Positions 16,266 to 22,956 of a stretch of DNA of 64,000 nucleotides are shown here, one piece after another. This DNA comes from Jatrophihabitans sp. (GTDB lineage Bacteria; Actinomycetota; Actinomycetes; Mycobacteriales; Jatrophihabitantaceae). The DNA lies in contig DASVQQ010000039.1 in the NCBI GenBank assembly GCA_036389035.1, forward strand, positions 62,001-126,000. The letters are read 5' to 3'. A program made the translations under genes and the position numbers. The notes below the pieces were generated by a model. That model was not told the origin of the DNA. It saw only the letters and a list, made by a program, of their open reading frames with translations, and made no database searches. Position 1 is the first letter of the stretch, and each line of letters starts with the position of its first letter.

Positions 16266-16826
16266 GTGAGGTTGGTGATGCTGGGCGCGCCCGGTTCGGG
16301 CAAGGGAACCCAGGGTGCTCGACTGGCCGAGCGTCTTCAGGTGCCCCACATCGCCTCGGGGGACTTGCTGCGTGCCCAGGTCCGGGACCGGACGGAGCTC
16401 GGCCGGCTCATCGCCGGTTGCCTTGATTCCGGAAAGCTGGTGCCTGACGAGCAGGTCCTCGATCTGGTGCTGCCCGTGGTGCTCGCCGCCGCGGCCGGAG
16501 CCGGCGGCTACGTTCTGGACGGCTTTCCCAGATCAGTGGCGCAGGCTGTCAAAGCCGAGAGCGTGCTTGCCGAGTCCGACGCCGGTGTCGAGCGGGTGAT
16601 CTTTCTCGCCGTCCCGGAGCCCGTGCTCGTCGAGCGCTTGCTGGAACGAGCCGGCGCGGCCGGGCGCAGCGATGACACCCCTGAGGTGATCGGTGACCGG
16701 CTGCGGGTGTTCCAGGCCGAGACCCGCCCGCTGATCGATCACTACCGGGCTCGCGGCCTGCTGCTGGAGGTGGCCGCGGACCGACCCGCGGAAGAGATCA
16801 CGCAAGCAATCGTCACGATCCTGTAG
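16266..16826 (+). CDS. adk: Adenylate kinase (short-lid type)
   Basis: This 186-residue enzyme interconverts ATP plus AMP and two ADP. The P-loop GAPGSGKGTQ (residues 7-16) is followed by the AMP-binding region SGDLLRAQV, the DGFPRS motif (about 82-87), and a lid shortened to a few residues (GRSDDTPEVIGDRL), as in most actinobacteria. The start is GTG 16266 with GGGGAG upstream. It is not next to secY, where the housekeeping actinobacterial adk usually lies, so it may be a second copy. Confidence 0.88.
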   Translation: MRLVMLGAPGSGKGTQGARLAERLQVPHIASGDLLRAQVRDRTELGRLIAGCLDSGKLVPDEQVLDLVLPVVLAAAAGAGGYVLDGFPRSVAQAVKAESVLAESDAGVERVIFLAVPEPVLVERLLERAGAAGRSDDTPEVIGDRLRVFQAETRPLIDHYRARGLLLEVAADRPAEEITQAIVTIL

Positions 16827-16917
16827 CGATTACAACCAAGTTATGATAATCACAGTTTACAACTACAAATCGGACTGGTGTTCGACATTTCTATCGCCAC
16901 AACAAGCCAGCACCGGT

Positions 16918-16923
16918 TAGAAT
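16918..16923 (+). promoter_or_regulatory. Probable -10 box in an AT-rich spacer
   Basis: The 240-bp spacer 16827-17066 is markedly AT-richer than the rest of the window. TAGAAT (16918-16923) is a good -10, with only a weak -35 17 nt upstream. It would serve the gene at 17067. Nothing else is recognised in this spacer. Confidence 0.35.
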
Positions 16924-17066
16924 ACCTAGATCGGCTATACAGCCAGCCGTGAACGATTCCCGTTCAAAGCAGGTCGACGTCGCTTGCGGGGCACGCTGAG
17001 CCACTCTGGCTCGAGGGCTGGTGCCGCTGGTTGCGTTTCACCTCTTGGTTGATCACTGAGGTCCGC

Positions 17067-17354
17067 ATGACCACACTGCCGGATACCCGAATCTCGCCGG
17101 ACGGCGAGCCCGACTATCACGACCGTTCCTTCGCCGACATCGTGGAGCGCTTGTTCCGCGAATTCGAGGATCGATTGTCCCTCACCGCCATCGTTGAGGT
17201 GGTCCGGGAGTCCCGGCAGCATCTACGGGGTTCACCGGTCGGCGCGCTGCCCGAGCTGACCGAACGGCTCGCGCACGAACGGCTCGAACGACTTGTCCAA
17301 GCCGCCGCGAACGACCAGGGGCCGGCTGCTCCGTATTTGACCGTGCTGTCCTGA
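17067..17354 (+). CDS. Small helical protein of unknown function
   Basis: The 95-residue protein has three predicted helices: residues about 20-33 (FADIVERLFREF), 40-52 and 60-80 (ELTERLAHERLERLVQA). The layout resembles the small three-helix dimerisation-domain proteins common in actinobacteria, but I do not recognise the family with certainty. It precedes csbD and a GlsB-type gene, so a stress context is possible. The ATG at 17067 is taken as start; the frame opens slightly earlier. A 14-bp tandem duplication covers its stop codon. Confidence 0.55.
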   Translation: MTTLPDTRISPDGEPDYHDRSFADIVERLFREFEDRLSLTAIVEVVRESRQHLRGSPVGALPELTERLAHERLERLVQAAANDQGPAAPYLTVLS

Positions 17355-17370
17355 CTGTGCTGTCCTGACT
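17343..17370. repeat. 14-bp tandem duplication over a stop codon
   Basis: GTGCTGTCCTGACT is present twice without spacer (17343-17356 and 17357-17370). The first copy contains the TGA of the 17067 gene, so the duplication did not change the protein. Confidence 0.85.
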
Positions 17371-17453
17371 GCGAGTCCACAGACCCGGCCACTGGGCGAA
17401 TGCTCCAACCAGAGCCTTCGTCCTGGCCGTTGCAAGAACCGGTGATGCCCGCT

Positions 17454-17459
17454 GGGTAT
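17454..17459 (+). promoter_or_regulatory. Possible stress-sigma (SigB/SigF-type) -10 before csbD
   Basis: GGGTAT at 17454-17459 matches the -10 of actinobacterial general-stress sigma promoters and lies 25 nt before the csbD start. The GTTT-type -35 expected 15-17 nt upstream is not clear; GTTG lies 21 nt upstream. The call rests on the -10 and the stress nature of the gene. Confidence 0.35.
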
Positions 17460-17483
17460 CCCGTCGATGGTGAGGAGAATCCA

Positions 17484-17657
17484 TTGAGTGCACTGGACAA
17501 AGCAAAGAACAAGGCCGAAGAGGTCGGCGGCATGGCCAAGGAGCGGGCAGGCGACGCCACCGGCGATGACAACTTGAAGGCTGAAGGCCAGGTCGACCAG
17601 ACCAAGGGCAACCTCAAGCAAGCCGGTGAAAAGGTCAAGGACGCTTTCAAGGACTGA
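17484..17657 (+). CDS. CsbD-family stress protein
   Basis: The 57-residue Lys/Glu/Gly-rich protein has the CsbD pattern KAKNKAEEVGGMAKERAG ... LKAEGQVDQTKGNLKQAGEKVKDA. Family members are small abundant general-stress proteins (sigma-B regulon in Bacillus) of unknown biochemical role. The start is TTG 17484, supported by GAGGAG 7 nt upstream; an ATG further upstream would add 28 residues without family resemblance. A hairpin terminator follows, and a GlsB-type membrane protein gene is 118 bp downstream. Confidence 0.85.
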   Translation: MSALDKAKNKAEEVGGMAKERAGDATGDDNLKAEGQVDQTKGNLKQAGEKVKDAFKD

Positions 17658-17670
17658 GTAGTTCCGTCTC

Positions 17671-17698
17671 GTCCCCGCCGGAGCATTCCGGCGGGGAC
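17671..17698 (+). terminator. Hairpin terminator after csbD
   Basis: GTCCCCGCCGGA (17671-17682) pairs perfectly over 12 bp with TCCGGCGGGGAC (17687-17698) around a GCAT loop. No T run follows, as is common for actinobacterial terminators. Confidence 0.65.
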
Positions 17699-17775
17699 CT
17701 GCCGTACCTGGGTGCTATCCACCCGCACGGTTCGTTCCACGTCATCACAATGTCATTCACGAAAGGAGCGTTCTC

Positions 17776-18054
17776 ATGTTCGGTTTGATCATCACCCTTC
17801 TCATCGTCGGCCTTATCGCCGGTGCGCTCGCCAGGCTGCTGGTTCCCGGCCGCCAGCAGATGAGCATCTTCGCGACCATCCTGCTGGGCATCGTCGGCTC
17901 GTTCATCGGCGGCTTCCTGGGCTACCTGCTCTTCGGCAAGGACGGTGACGAGGGCGCCTTCCAGCCGTCCGGCCTCATCGGCTCGATCATCGGCGCGATC
18001 ATCGCCCTGCTGATCTGGCAGGCCGTCGGAAACCGTCGGTCCGCCGTTCGCTGA
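17776..18054 (+). CDS. GlsB/YeaQ/YmgE-family membrane protein
   Basis: The 92-residue protein has three hydrophobic glycine-rich helices (about 2-20, 31-52, 66-83) and the family signature GLIAGALARLLVPG and GSFIGGFLGYLLFG. These 'transglycosylase-associated' proteins are small inner-membrane proteins linked to stress responses; the name does not reflect a proven activity. AAAGGAG lies 8 nt before the ATG. It follows csbD and ends in a strong terminator. Confidence 0.85.
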   Translation: MFGLIITLLIVGLIAGALARLLVPGRQQMSIFATILLGIVGSFIGGFLGYLLFGKDGDEGAFQPSGLIGSIIGAIIALLIWQAVGNRRSAVR

Positions 18055-18107
18055 CCCAGCGGGCGGGCCGGTTGCTGATCCGTCAGCCCCGGCACACCGA
18101 GATCTGA

Positions 18108-18142
18108 CGAAAGGGGCAGTCGCGACGCGACTGCCCCTTTCG
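18108..18142. terminator. Strong bidirectional hairpin terminator
   Basis: CGAAAGGGGCAGTCGC (18108-18123) pairs perfectly over 16 bp with GCGACTGCCCCTTTCG (18127-18142) around a GAC loop, with short A/T runs inside the stem ends. It lies between the GlsB-type gene and the convergent regulator gene. A 13-bp tandem duplication (GGCTTGTCCGGTC, 18142-18167) follows. Confidence 0.8.
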
Positions 18143-18242
18143 GCTTGTCCGGTCGGCTTGTCCGGTCGGCTTCTGGCTGTTGGACGCCGGATGAGCGTGG
18201 GCCGGGATGGGTCAGACTTCGTGAGCCACGGCTTGTCGCTGG

Positions 18243-18962
18243 TCAGGACCGTGGCGAGTCGGGACGCGGGTCATGCAGGCGCTGAGCGGCAGCCGTCAGG
18301 ATCGGGGCGAATCGCGGACCGGGCGAGCGACCCAGCCGCTCGATCGGCCCGGAGATCGAGATCGCCGCGACCACCCGACGGCCCCGGCCGAAGACCGGCG
18401 CCGACACCGACGCGACGCCGGCCTCGCGCTGACCGACGGACTGCGCCCAGCCGCGCCGGCGGACTTCGGCCAGCACCCGGTCGGTGAACTCCGCCTCCCG
18501 CAGCAGCGTGGCGACTGTCTCGGCCGGTTCCCAGGCACAGAGCACCTGCGCGCCGGAGCCTGCGGTGAGCGGCAGCCGGGCGCCCAGCGGCACCGTGGTG
18601 CGCAGGCCGGCGGCTCGCTCGGCCGCTGCCACGCAGACCCGGTCCAGGCCGTCGCGGCGGTAGAGCTGGGCACTCTCACCAGCCGTGTCGCGCACCCAGG
18701 CCAGCACCTCGCCCGCCCGTTCGAGCAGCGGGTCGGCCGCGGCCGCGGCGAGCTCGGCCAGCCGCGGGCCGGGCACGAACCGGCCGGCGGCGTCGCGGAC
18801 CAGTAGCCGGTGCACCTCGAGCGCGACGGCCAACCGGTGCGCGGTCGCTCGCGGAATCGTCGTGCGTTCAACGAGTTCAGCAAGCGAGGCCGGACCGGTC
18901 GCCGTGGCGGCGAGGATGGCCACCGCCTTGTCGAGCACGCCGATCGCGCTATGCTGTCCCAT
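18243..18962 (-). CDS. ndgR: IclR-family regulator, NdgR/LtbR type, divergent to leuCD
   Basis: The protein has 239 residues. The N-terminal winged helix (about 8-65) includes SLAELVERTTIPRATAHRLAVAL. The C-terminal IclR effector domain (about 85-235) includes AGSGAQVLCAW and VSAPVFGRGRRVVAAISISGP. In Streptomyces (NdgR) and Corynebacterium (LtbR) the orthologue lies divergent to leuC and regulates leuCD and other amino-acid genes; the same arrangement is seen here. TAGTAT on the minus strand lies 6-7 nt before the ATG, suggesting a leaderless and self-controlled transcript. Confidence 0.88.
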   Translation of the reverse strand: MGQHSAIGVLDKAVAILAATATGPASLAELVERTTIPRATAHRLAVALEVHRLLVRDAAGRFVPGPRLAELAAAAADPLLERAGEVLAWVRDTAGESAQLYRRDGLDRVCVAAAERAAGLRTTVPLGARLPLTAGSGAQVLCAWEPAETVATLLREAEFTDRVLAEVRRRGWAQSVGQREAGVASVSAPVFGRGRRVVAAISISGPIERLGRSPGPRFAPILTAAAQRLHDPRPDSPRS

Positions 18963-18992
18963 AGTTCGATACTATCTTCTCATATTCTGAGA
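18961..18992. promoter_or_regulatory. ndgR-leuC operator pair: two inverted repeats, each centred on a -10 box
   Basis: ATAGT-TCGAT-ACTAT (18961-18975) and TCTCA-TATTC-TGAGA (18978-18992) are two adjacent 5-5-5 inverted repeats. The first contains the minus-strand TAGTAT that serves as -10 for ndgR and touches its start codon. The second contains TATTCT (18983-18988), a good -10 for leuC. Regulator binding to either would block one of the divergent promoters. That NdgR is the binder is inferred from gene context. Confidence 0.55.
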
Positions 18993-19032
18993 CACAACGG
19001 CCCGGCCACATCCGGGTGCGCGGGGAGTGGGC

Positions 19033-20430
19033 ATGGCCAAGACGCTGGCGGAGAAGCTCTGGGAAGGCCATCTGGTGCACAGCGCGGCCGGTGAGCCTGA
19101 CCTGCTCTACATCGACATGCATCTCATCCACGAGGTCACCAGCCCGCAGGCTTTCGACGGCCTGCGGCTGGCCGGGCGTCCGGTGCGCCGGCCCGAACTG
19201 ACTCTGGCGACCGAGGATCACAACGTCCCGACCACCGACATCTTCGCCCCGATCGCTGACCCGGTCAGCCGCGTCCAGGTGGAGACACTGCGCCGCAACT
19301 GCGAGGAGTTCGGCGTCACCTTGTACCCGATGGGGCATCGCGATCAAGGCATCGTGCACGTGATCGGTCCGCAGCTCGGGATCACCCAGCCCGGCATGAC
19401 CATCGTCTGCGGCGACTCGCACACCTCTACCCATGGCGCGTTCGGAGCGCTGGCGTTCGGCATCGGGACCAGCCAGGTGGAGCACGTGCTGGCCACCCAG
19501 ACGCTGCCGCTGGAGCGACCCAAGACCATGGCGGTGACGGTCGAGGGCCGGCTGCAGCCCGGCGTCACCCCGAAGGACGTCATCCTGGCAGTGATAGCCC
19601 AAACCGGCACCGGTGGCGGCCAGGGGCACATGGTGGAGTACCGCGGCGAGGTCTTTCGGCAGATGAGCATGGAAGGCCGGATGACCGTGTGCAACATGAG
19701 CATCGAATGGGGCGCCCGGGCCGGCATGATCGCACCGGACGAGATCACCTTCGACTACCTGCGAGGCCGCCCGCACGCCCCGGCCGGCGCCGACTGGCAC
19801 GCCGCGGTGGCGTACTGGAAAAGCCTGGCCACCGATCCGGACGCTGAGTTCGACGCGGAGGTGCGCCTGGACGCCGCCGAGATCAGCCCGTTCGTCACCT
19901 GGGGAACCAACCCCGGCCAGGGAGCGCCACTGTCGGCAAGCGTTCCCGACCCGGCCGGGTACGCCGAGGAGTCCGACCGGGTCTCGGCCGAGAAAGCCCT
20001 GGCCTACATGGGCCTGGCGGCCGGCACCCCGCTGCGCGACATCAAGGTGGACACGGTGTTCGTCGGCTCGTGCACCAACGGCCGGATCGAGGACCTGCGG
20101 GCGACCGCGGCCGTGTTGCGTGGTCGCAAGGTAGCCGACGGGGTGCGGATGCTGGTGGTGCCCGGCTCCATGCGGGTCCGCGAGCAAGCCGAACGGGAGG
20201 GCCTGGACGAGGTGTTCATCGCGGCCGGAGCGCAATGGCGCCAGGCAGGTTGCTCGATGTGCCTGGGGATGAATCCCGATCAGCTCGGCGCCGGCGAGCG
20301 CAGCGCCTCGACCTCGAACCGGAACTTCGAAGGGCGGCAGGGCAAGGGCGGGCGCACTCACCTGGTGTCACCGCCGGTCGCCGCGGCCACCGCTATCACC
20401 GGGCGCCTGGCCAGCCCGGCCGATCTGTGA
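19033..20430 (+). CDS. leuC: 3-Isopropylmalate dehydratase, large subunit
   Basis: This 465-residue aconitase-family [4Fe-4S] enzyme isomerises 2- to 3-isopropylmalate with LeuD, and citramalate to beta-methylmalate in the CimA route. Cluster Cys ligands are seen in VFVGSCTNGR and CSMCLGMNPDQL. Substrate and active-site segments DHNVPT and GDSHTSTHGAFG are present. GTG 19027 is possible, but GGGGAG lies 6 nt before ATG 19033, so the latter is chosen. leuD follows after 13 bp. Confidence 0.97.
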   Translation: MAKTLAEKLWEGHLVHSAAGEPDLLYIDMHLIHEVTSPQAFDGLRLAGRPVRRPELTLATEDHNVPTTDIFAPIADPVSRVQVETLRRNCEEFGVTLYPMGHRDQGIVHVIGPQLGITQPGMTIVCGDSHTSTHGAFGALAFGIGTSQVEHVLATQTLPLERPKTMAVTVEGRLQPGVTPKDVILAVIAQTGTGGGQGHMVEYRGEVFRQMSMEGRMTVCNMSIEWGARAGMIAPDEITFDYLRGRPHAPAGADWHAAVAYWKSLATDPDAEFDAEVRLDAAEISPFVTWGTNPGQGAPLSASVPDPAGYAEESDRVSAEKALAYMGLAAGTPLRDIKVDTVFVGSCTNGRIEDLRATAAVLRGRKVADGVRMLVVPGSMRVREQAEREGLDEVFIAAGAQWRQAGCSMCLGMNPDQLGAGERSASTSNRNFEGRQGKGGRTHLVSPPVAAATAITGRLASPADL

Positions 20431-20443
20431 GGCAGGACGAGCA

Positions 20444-21040
20444 ATGGACAAGTTCACCGTGCACACCGGCCGGGCAGTGCCGTTGCGGCGAAGCAATGTC
20501 GACACCGATCAGATCATCCCCGCCGTCTACCTCAAGCGGGTCACCAGAACCGGCTTCTCCGACGGGCTCTTTCAGGCCTGGCGGGCCGACGAGCCTGACT
20601 TCGTCCTGAACCAGCAACGCTATGCGGGCGCGTCGGTGCTGGTCGCCGGTCCGGACTTCGGCACCGGCTCATCGCGGGAGCACGCCGTGTGGGCGCTCTG
20701 GGACTACGGCTTCCGGGTGGTGATCTCACCACGTTTCGCCGATATCTTCCGGGGCAATTCGCTCAAGGCCGGACTGTTGACCGTGGTGCTGCCGGAGAAG
20801 ACCGTCCAGCGGCTGCTCGATGACATCTGCGACGATCCACGGATCGAGGTCACCGTCGACCTGCCGGAGCGGCAGGTGCGCTGGCCTGGTGAGGTGCACG
20901 GGTTCGAACTCGATGACTACACCCGCTGGCGGCTGCTCGAAGGCTTGGACGACATCGCGGTGACGTTGCGCGACACCGCGGCAATCGACCGCTATGAACA
21001 AGGTCGCAGACCGTGGTTGCCGGTGGCGCGGCAGGGCTGA
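20444..21040 (+). CDS. leuD: 3-Isopropylmalate dehydratase, small subunit
   Basis: The 198-residue swivelling subunit of the isomerase has NVDTDQIIPAVYLKR near the N-terminus and the GPDFGTGSSREHAVWAL motif (about 70-86) that contacts substrate. Length is normal. AGGACG precedes the ATG. It completes a leuCD operon under the divergent IclR-type regulator; its partners leuB and cimA are 14 kb upstream in this window. Confidence 0.97.
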   Translation: MDKFTVHTGRAVPLRRSNVDTDQIIPAVYLKRVTRTGFSDGLFQAWRADEPDFVLNQQRYAGASVLVAGPDFGTGSSREHAVWALWDYGFRVVISPRFADIFRGNSLKAGLLTVVLPEKTVQRLLDDICDDPRIEVTVDLPERQVRWPGEVHGFELDDYTRWRLLEGLDDIAVTLRDTAAIDRYEQGRRPWLPVARQG

Positions 21041-21209
21041 GCCGGCTCGGATCGCCCGCCGCGCGCCCCCGCGCGGAGTGCGGGTTCGCCGCGCGCGGTC
21101 AGATAGTGCTTGCGACACAAGCCGATTGCGTTGTTTCTGGAGCAACCACGCCTTACCGTTCCTGCGGGAGGGTTGGCCACGGTGGCCGACCGGCGTCCTG
21201 GGAGGACAC

Positions 21210-21992
21210 GTGAACAAGGCTCAGTTCATCGAGGCGCTGGCAACTCGTCTCGGCTCCGACAAGAAGGCGGCCGGTAACGCACTCGACGCCGTGCTCGATG
21301 AGATCTACTCCGTCGTGGTCAAGGGCGAGAAGCTGGCGCTGACCGGGTTCGGCTCGTTCGAGAAGCGAGACCGTGGGGCTCGGGTCGCGCGCAACCCCGC
21401 GACCGGGGCCAGCGTCCGGGTCAAGAAGACCTCGGTGCCCGCATTCCGGGCAGGCGCTGAATTCAAGGCCGTGGTCAGTGGCGCGAAGAAGCTGCCCAAG
21501 CCGGCCAAGAAGGCTGCCGCGGCTGTCAAGGCCACTCCGGCCAGGCGAAGCGCCGCCGCCCCGGGAGGCAGCTCGGCGAGCAACGGCGCCTCGGGCGGCA
21601 ACGCCACCCCCGGCAAGGCGAGCGCCACCAAGGCAACCACGAGCAAGGCAACCGGCGCCAAGGCGGCCGCTACCAAGACGGCTCCGGCGAAGTCGGCAGC
21701 CACCAAGGCAGCACCGGCGAAGCGGCCCGCCGCCAAGGCGAGCGCGTCGGGCGCCGCCAAGTCCGCACCGGCCAGCAAGGCGACCGCGGGCAAGGCGACT
21801 GCCGGTAAAGCCACTACCGGCAAGGCCACCGCCAGTAAAGCCACCGCCGGTAAAGCCACCGCCGGCAAGGCCACTGCCGGCAAGGCCACTGCCGGTAAGG
21901 CGACCGCTGCCAAGGCGACGGCCGCTCCGAACGGCGCCGGCGAGCCGGCCAAGAAGACGGCCAGGCGCGCTCCCGCCAAGCGCTCCGGCTGA
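21210..21992 (+). CDS. hupB: HU-family DNA-binding protein with long Lys/Ala repeat tail
   Basis: The 260-residue nucleoid protein has a complete HU fold at residues 1-90 (NKAQFIEALATRLGSDKKAA, then the FGSFEKRDRGARVARNPATG DNA-binding arm). A 170-residue Lys/Ala/Pro/Ser/Thr tail follows, like mycobacterial HupB/Lsr2-era HU and Streptomyces HupS. From residue 190 to 238 the tail is about ten copies of KATA(G/S/A/T). The GTG start follows GGGAGGA by 6 nt. The tail should be disordered, basic and chromatin-compacting, and it is a likely target of lysine acetylation as known for mycobacterial HupB. Confidence 0.93.
   Translation: MNKAQFIEALATRLGSDKKAAGNALDAVLDEIYSVVVKGEKLALTGFGSFEKRDRGARVARNPATGASVRVKKTSVPAFRAGAEFKAVVSGAKKLPKPAKKAAAAVKATPARRSAAAPGGSSASNGASGGNATPGKASATKATTSKATGAKAAATKTAPAKSAATKAAPAKRPAAKASASGAAKSAPASKATAGKATAGKATTGKATASKATAGKATAGKATAGKATAGKATAAKATAAPNGAGEPAKKTARRAPAKRSG
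21772..21916. repeat. 15-bp tandem repeat coding the KATAG array of HU
   Basis: AAGGC(G/C)AC(C/T)GC(C/G)GGC-type units encode successive Lys-Ala-Thr-Ala-Gly blocks within hupB. Synonymous differences between units show the array is not brand new, but copy number probably varies between strains. Confidence 0.75.
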
Positions 21993-22068
21993 TCTGCTCG
22001 AGCAGGGCCGCCGTCCCCGCGGCGGACCTCCTCGCCGACCGGTGGCTTTCCCTTGCCCTGATGGACCT

Positions 22069-22956
22069 TCAGGTGCCGAGCCGCGGGTAGTAGTCGGCCG
22101 CGATCACGCCGCGATCAGCGATCGACAGCACCCATAACGATCCCTTGCGCGTCGGATACGGCGCGCCAGGTGCGCCGAGTTGCTTCAGCAGCGCCGGAAT
22201 CGTCTCGCCCTGGCTGCAGATCACCGTCGTGCCCGGCTGCTCCAACGCCTCCCGCACGGTTGCCCGGCCGGCGTCGGGCTCCTTGTTATAAGCCTCATCC
22301 GACAACGTGGGCGCGCTGAGCACCGGCAGGCCCAGGTGCTCGGCCAGCGGCTGGACGCTCTGCTCGCAGCGCACCCGGTCCGCGGCCAGCAGCTGCCGCG
22401 GATGGAATGCCGCCAGCACCGGCACCGCCTCGCGGGCCTGCCTGCGCCCGGCCTTGTCCAGCGGCCGTAACCGGTCATCGCCGCTGAACGCGGATCGCTT
22501 GCCGGCCCTGGCATGGCGGAGCAGCAGCAGGGTCCTGGTGGGGACGGGCAGCCGGGCGAAGTCGGCCAGCACACCGCGATCGGCCGGGTAGCTCAGCTGC
22601 TGGGTCGCCTCGGCCACCGTGGCCCAGCGCAGCTGATCGACCTCGTTTCCGGCGACGTGCTCGCCGCCGCGATAGCGCATCGCCCAGTAGGAGACCCGCT
22701 TGATCGCATCGTCGCCGAACGGGTACTCCACCGAGGACAGCCGCCGGCCGACCTCGACCTCGGCGCCGGTCTCCTCCTCGACCTCTCGGACGGCAGCCAG
22801 CAGCGGATGCTCACCGGAGTGCAGCTTGCCCTTGGGCAACGTCCAATCCTCGTAGCGGGGCCGGTGCACCACCGCCACCTGCAGCCGGTCATCGTCCTGG
22901 CGCCACAACACCCCGCCGGCCGCGGGAGTGGCTTGGCCCTGGACCGTGCCGTTCAC
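22069..22956 (-). CDS. mutT1: NUDIX hydrolase fused to histidine phosphatase (MutT1 type)
   Basis: The protein has 295 residues. An N-terminal NUDIX domain (about 10-140) contains the box GKLHSGEHPLLAAVREVEEETG. A C-terminal histidine phosphatase domain (about 145-290) has LLLRHARAGKR with the phospho-acceptor RHA. In mycobacteria MutT1 clears 8-oxo-(d)GTP and related nucleotides using both domains. The GTG at 22956 overlaps the ppk stop as GTGA, so it is translationally coupled to ppk. The frame stays open upstream inside ppk but is rejected there. Confidence 0.88.
   Translation of the reverse strand: MNGTVQGQATPAAGGVLWRQDDDRLQVAVVHRPRYEDWTLPKGKLHSGEHPLLAAVREVEEETGAEVEVGRRLSSVEYPFGDDAIKRVSYWAMRYRGGEHVAGNEVDQLRWATVAEATQQLSYPADRGVLADFARLPVPTRTLLLLRHARAGKRSAFSGDDRLRPLDKAGRRQAREAVPVLAAFHPRQLLAADRVRCEQSVQPLAEHLGLPVLSAPTLSDEAYNKEPDAGRATVREALEQPGTTVICSQGETIPALLKQLGAPGAPYPTRKGSLWVLSIADRGVIAADYYPRLGT

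Noticed and set aside
20994..21209. Upstream extension of the HU frame
   Set aside because: It overlaps the leuD 3' end and a promoter-like spacer. GTG 21210 has a strong GGGAGGA and starts the conserved HU sequence.
21305..21979. Minus-strand ORF with a striking ALPAV repeat opposite hupB
   Set aside because: It is the reverse complement of the Lys/Ala tail repeat of HU. The plus-strand HU fold is unmistakable.
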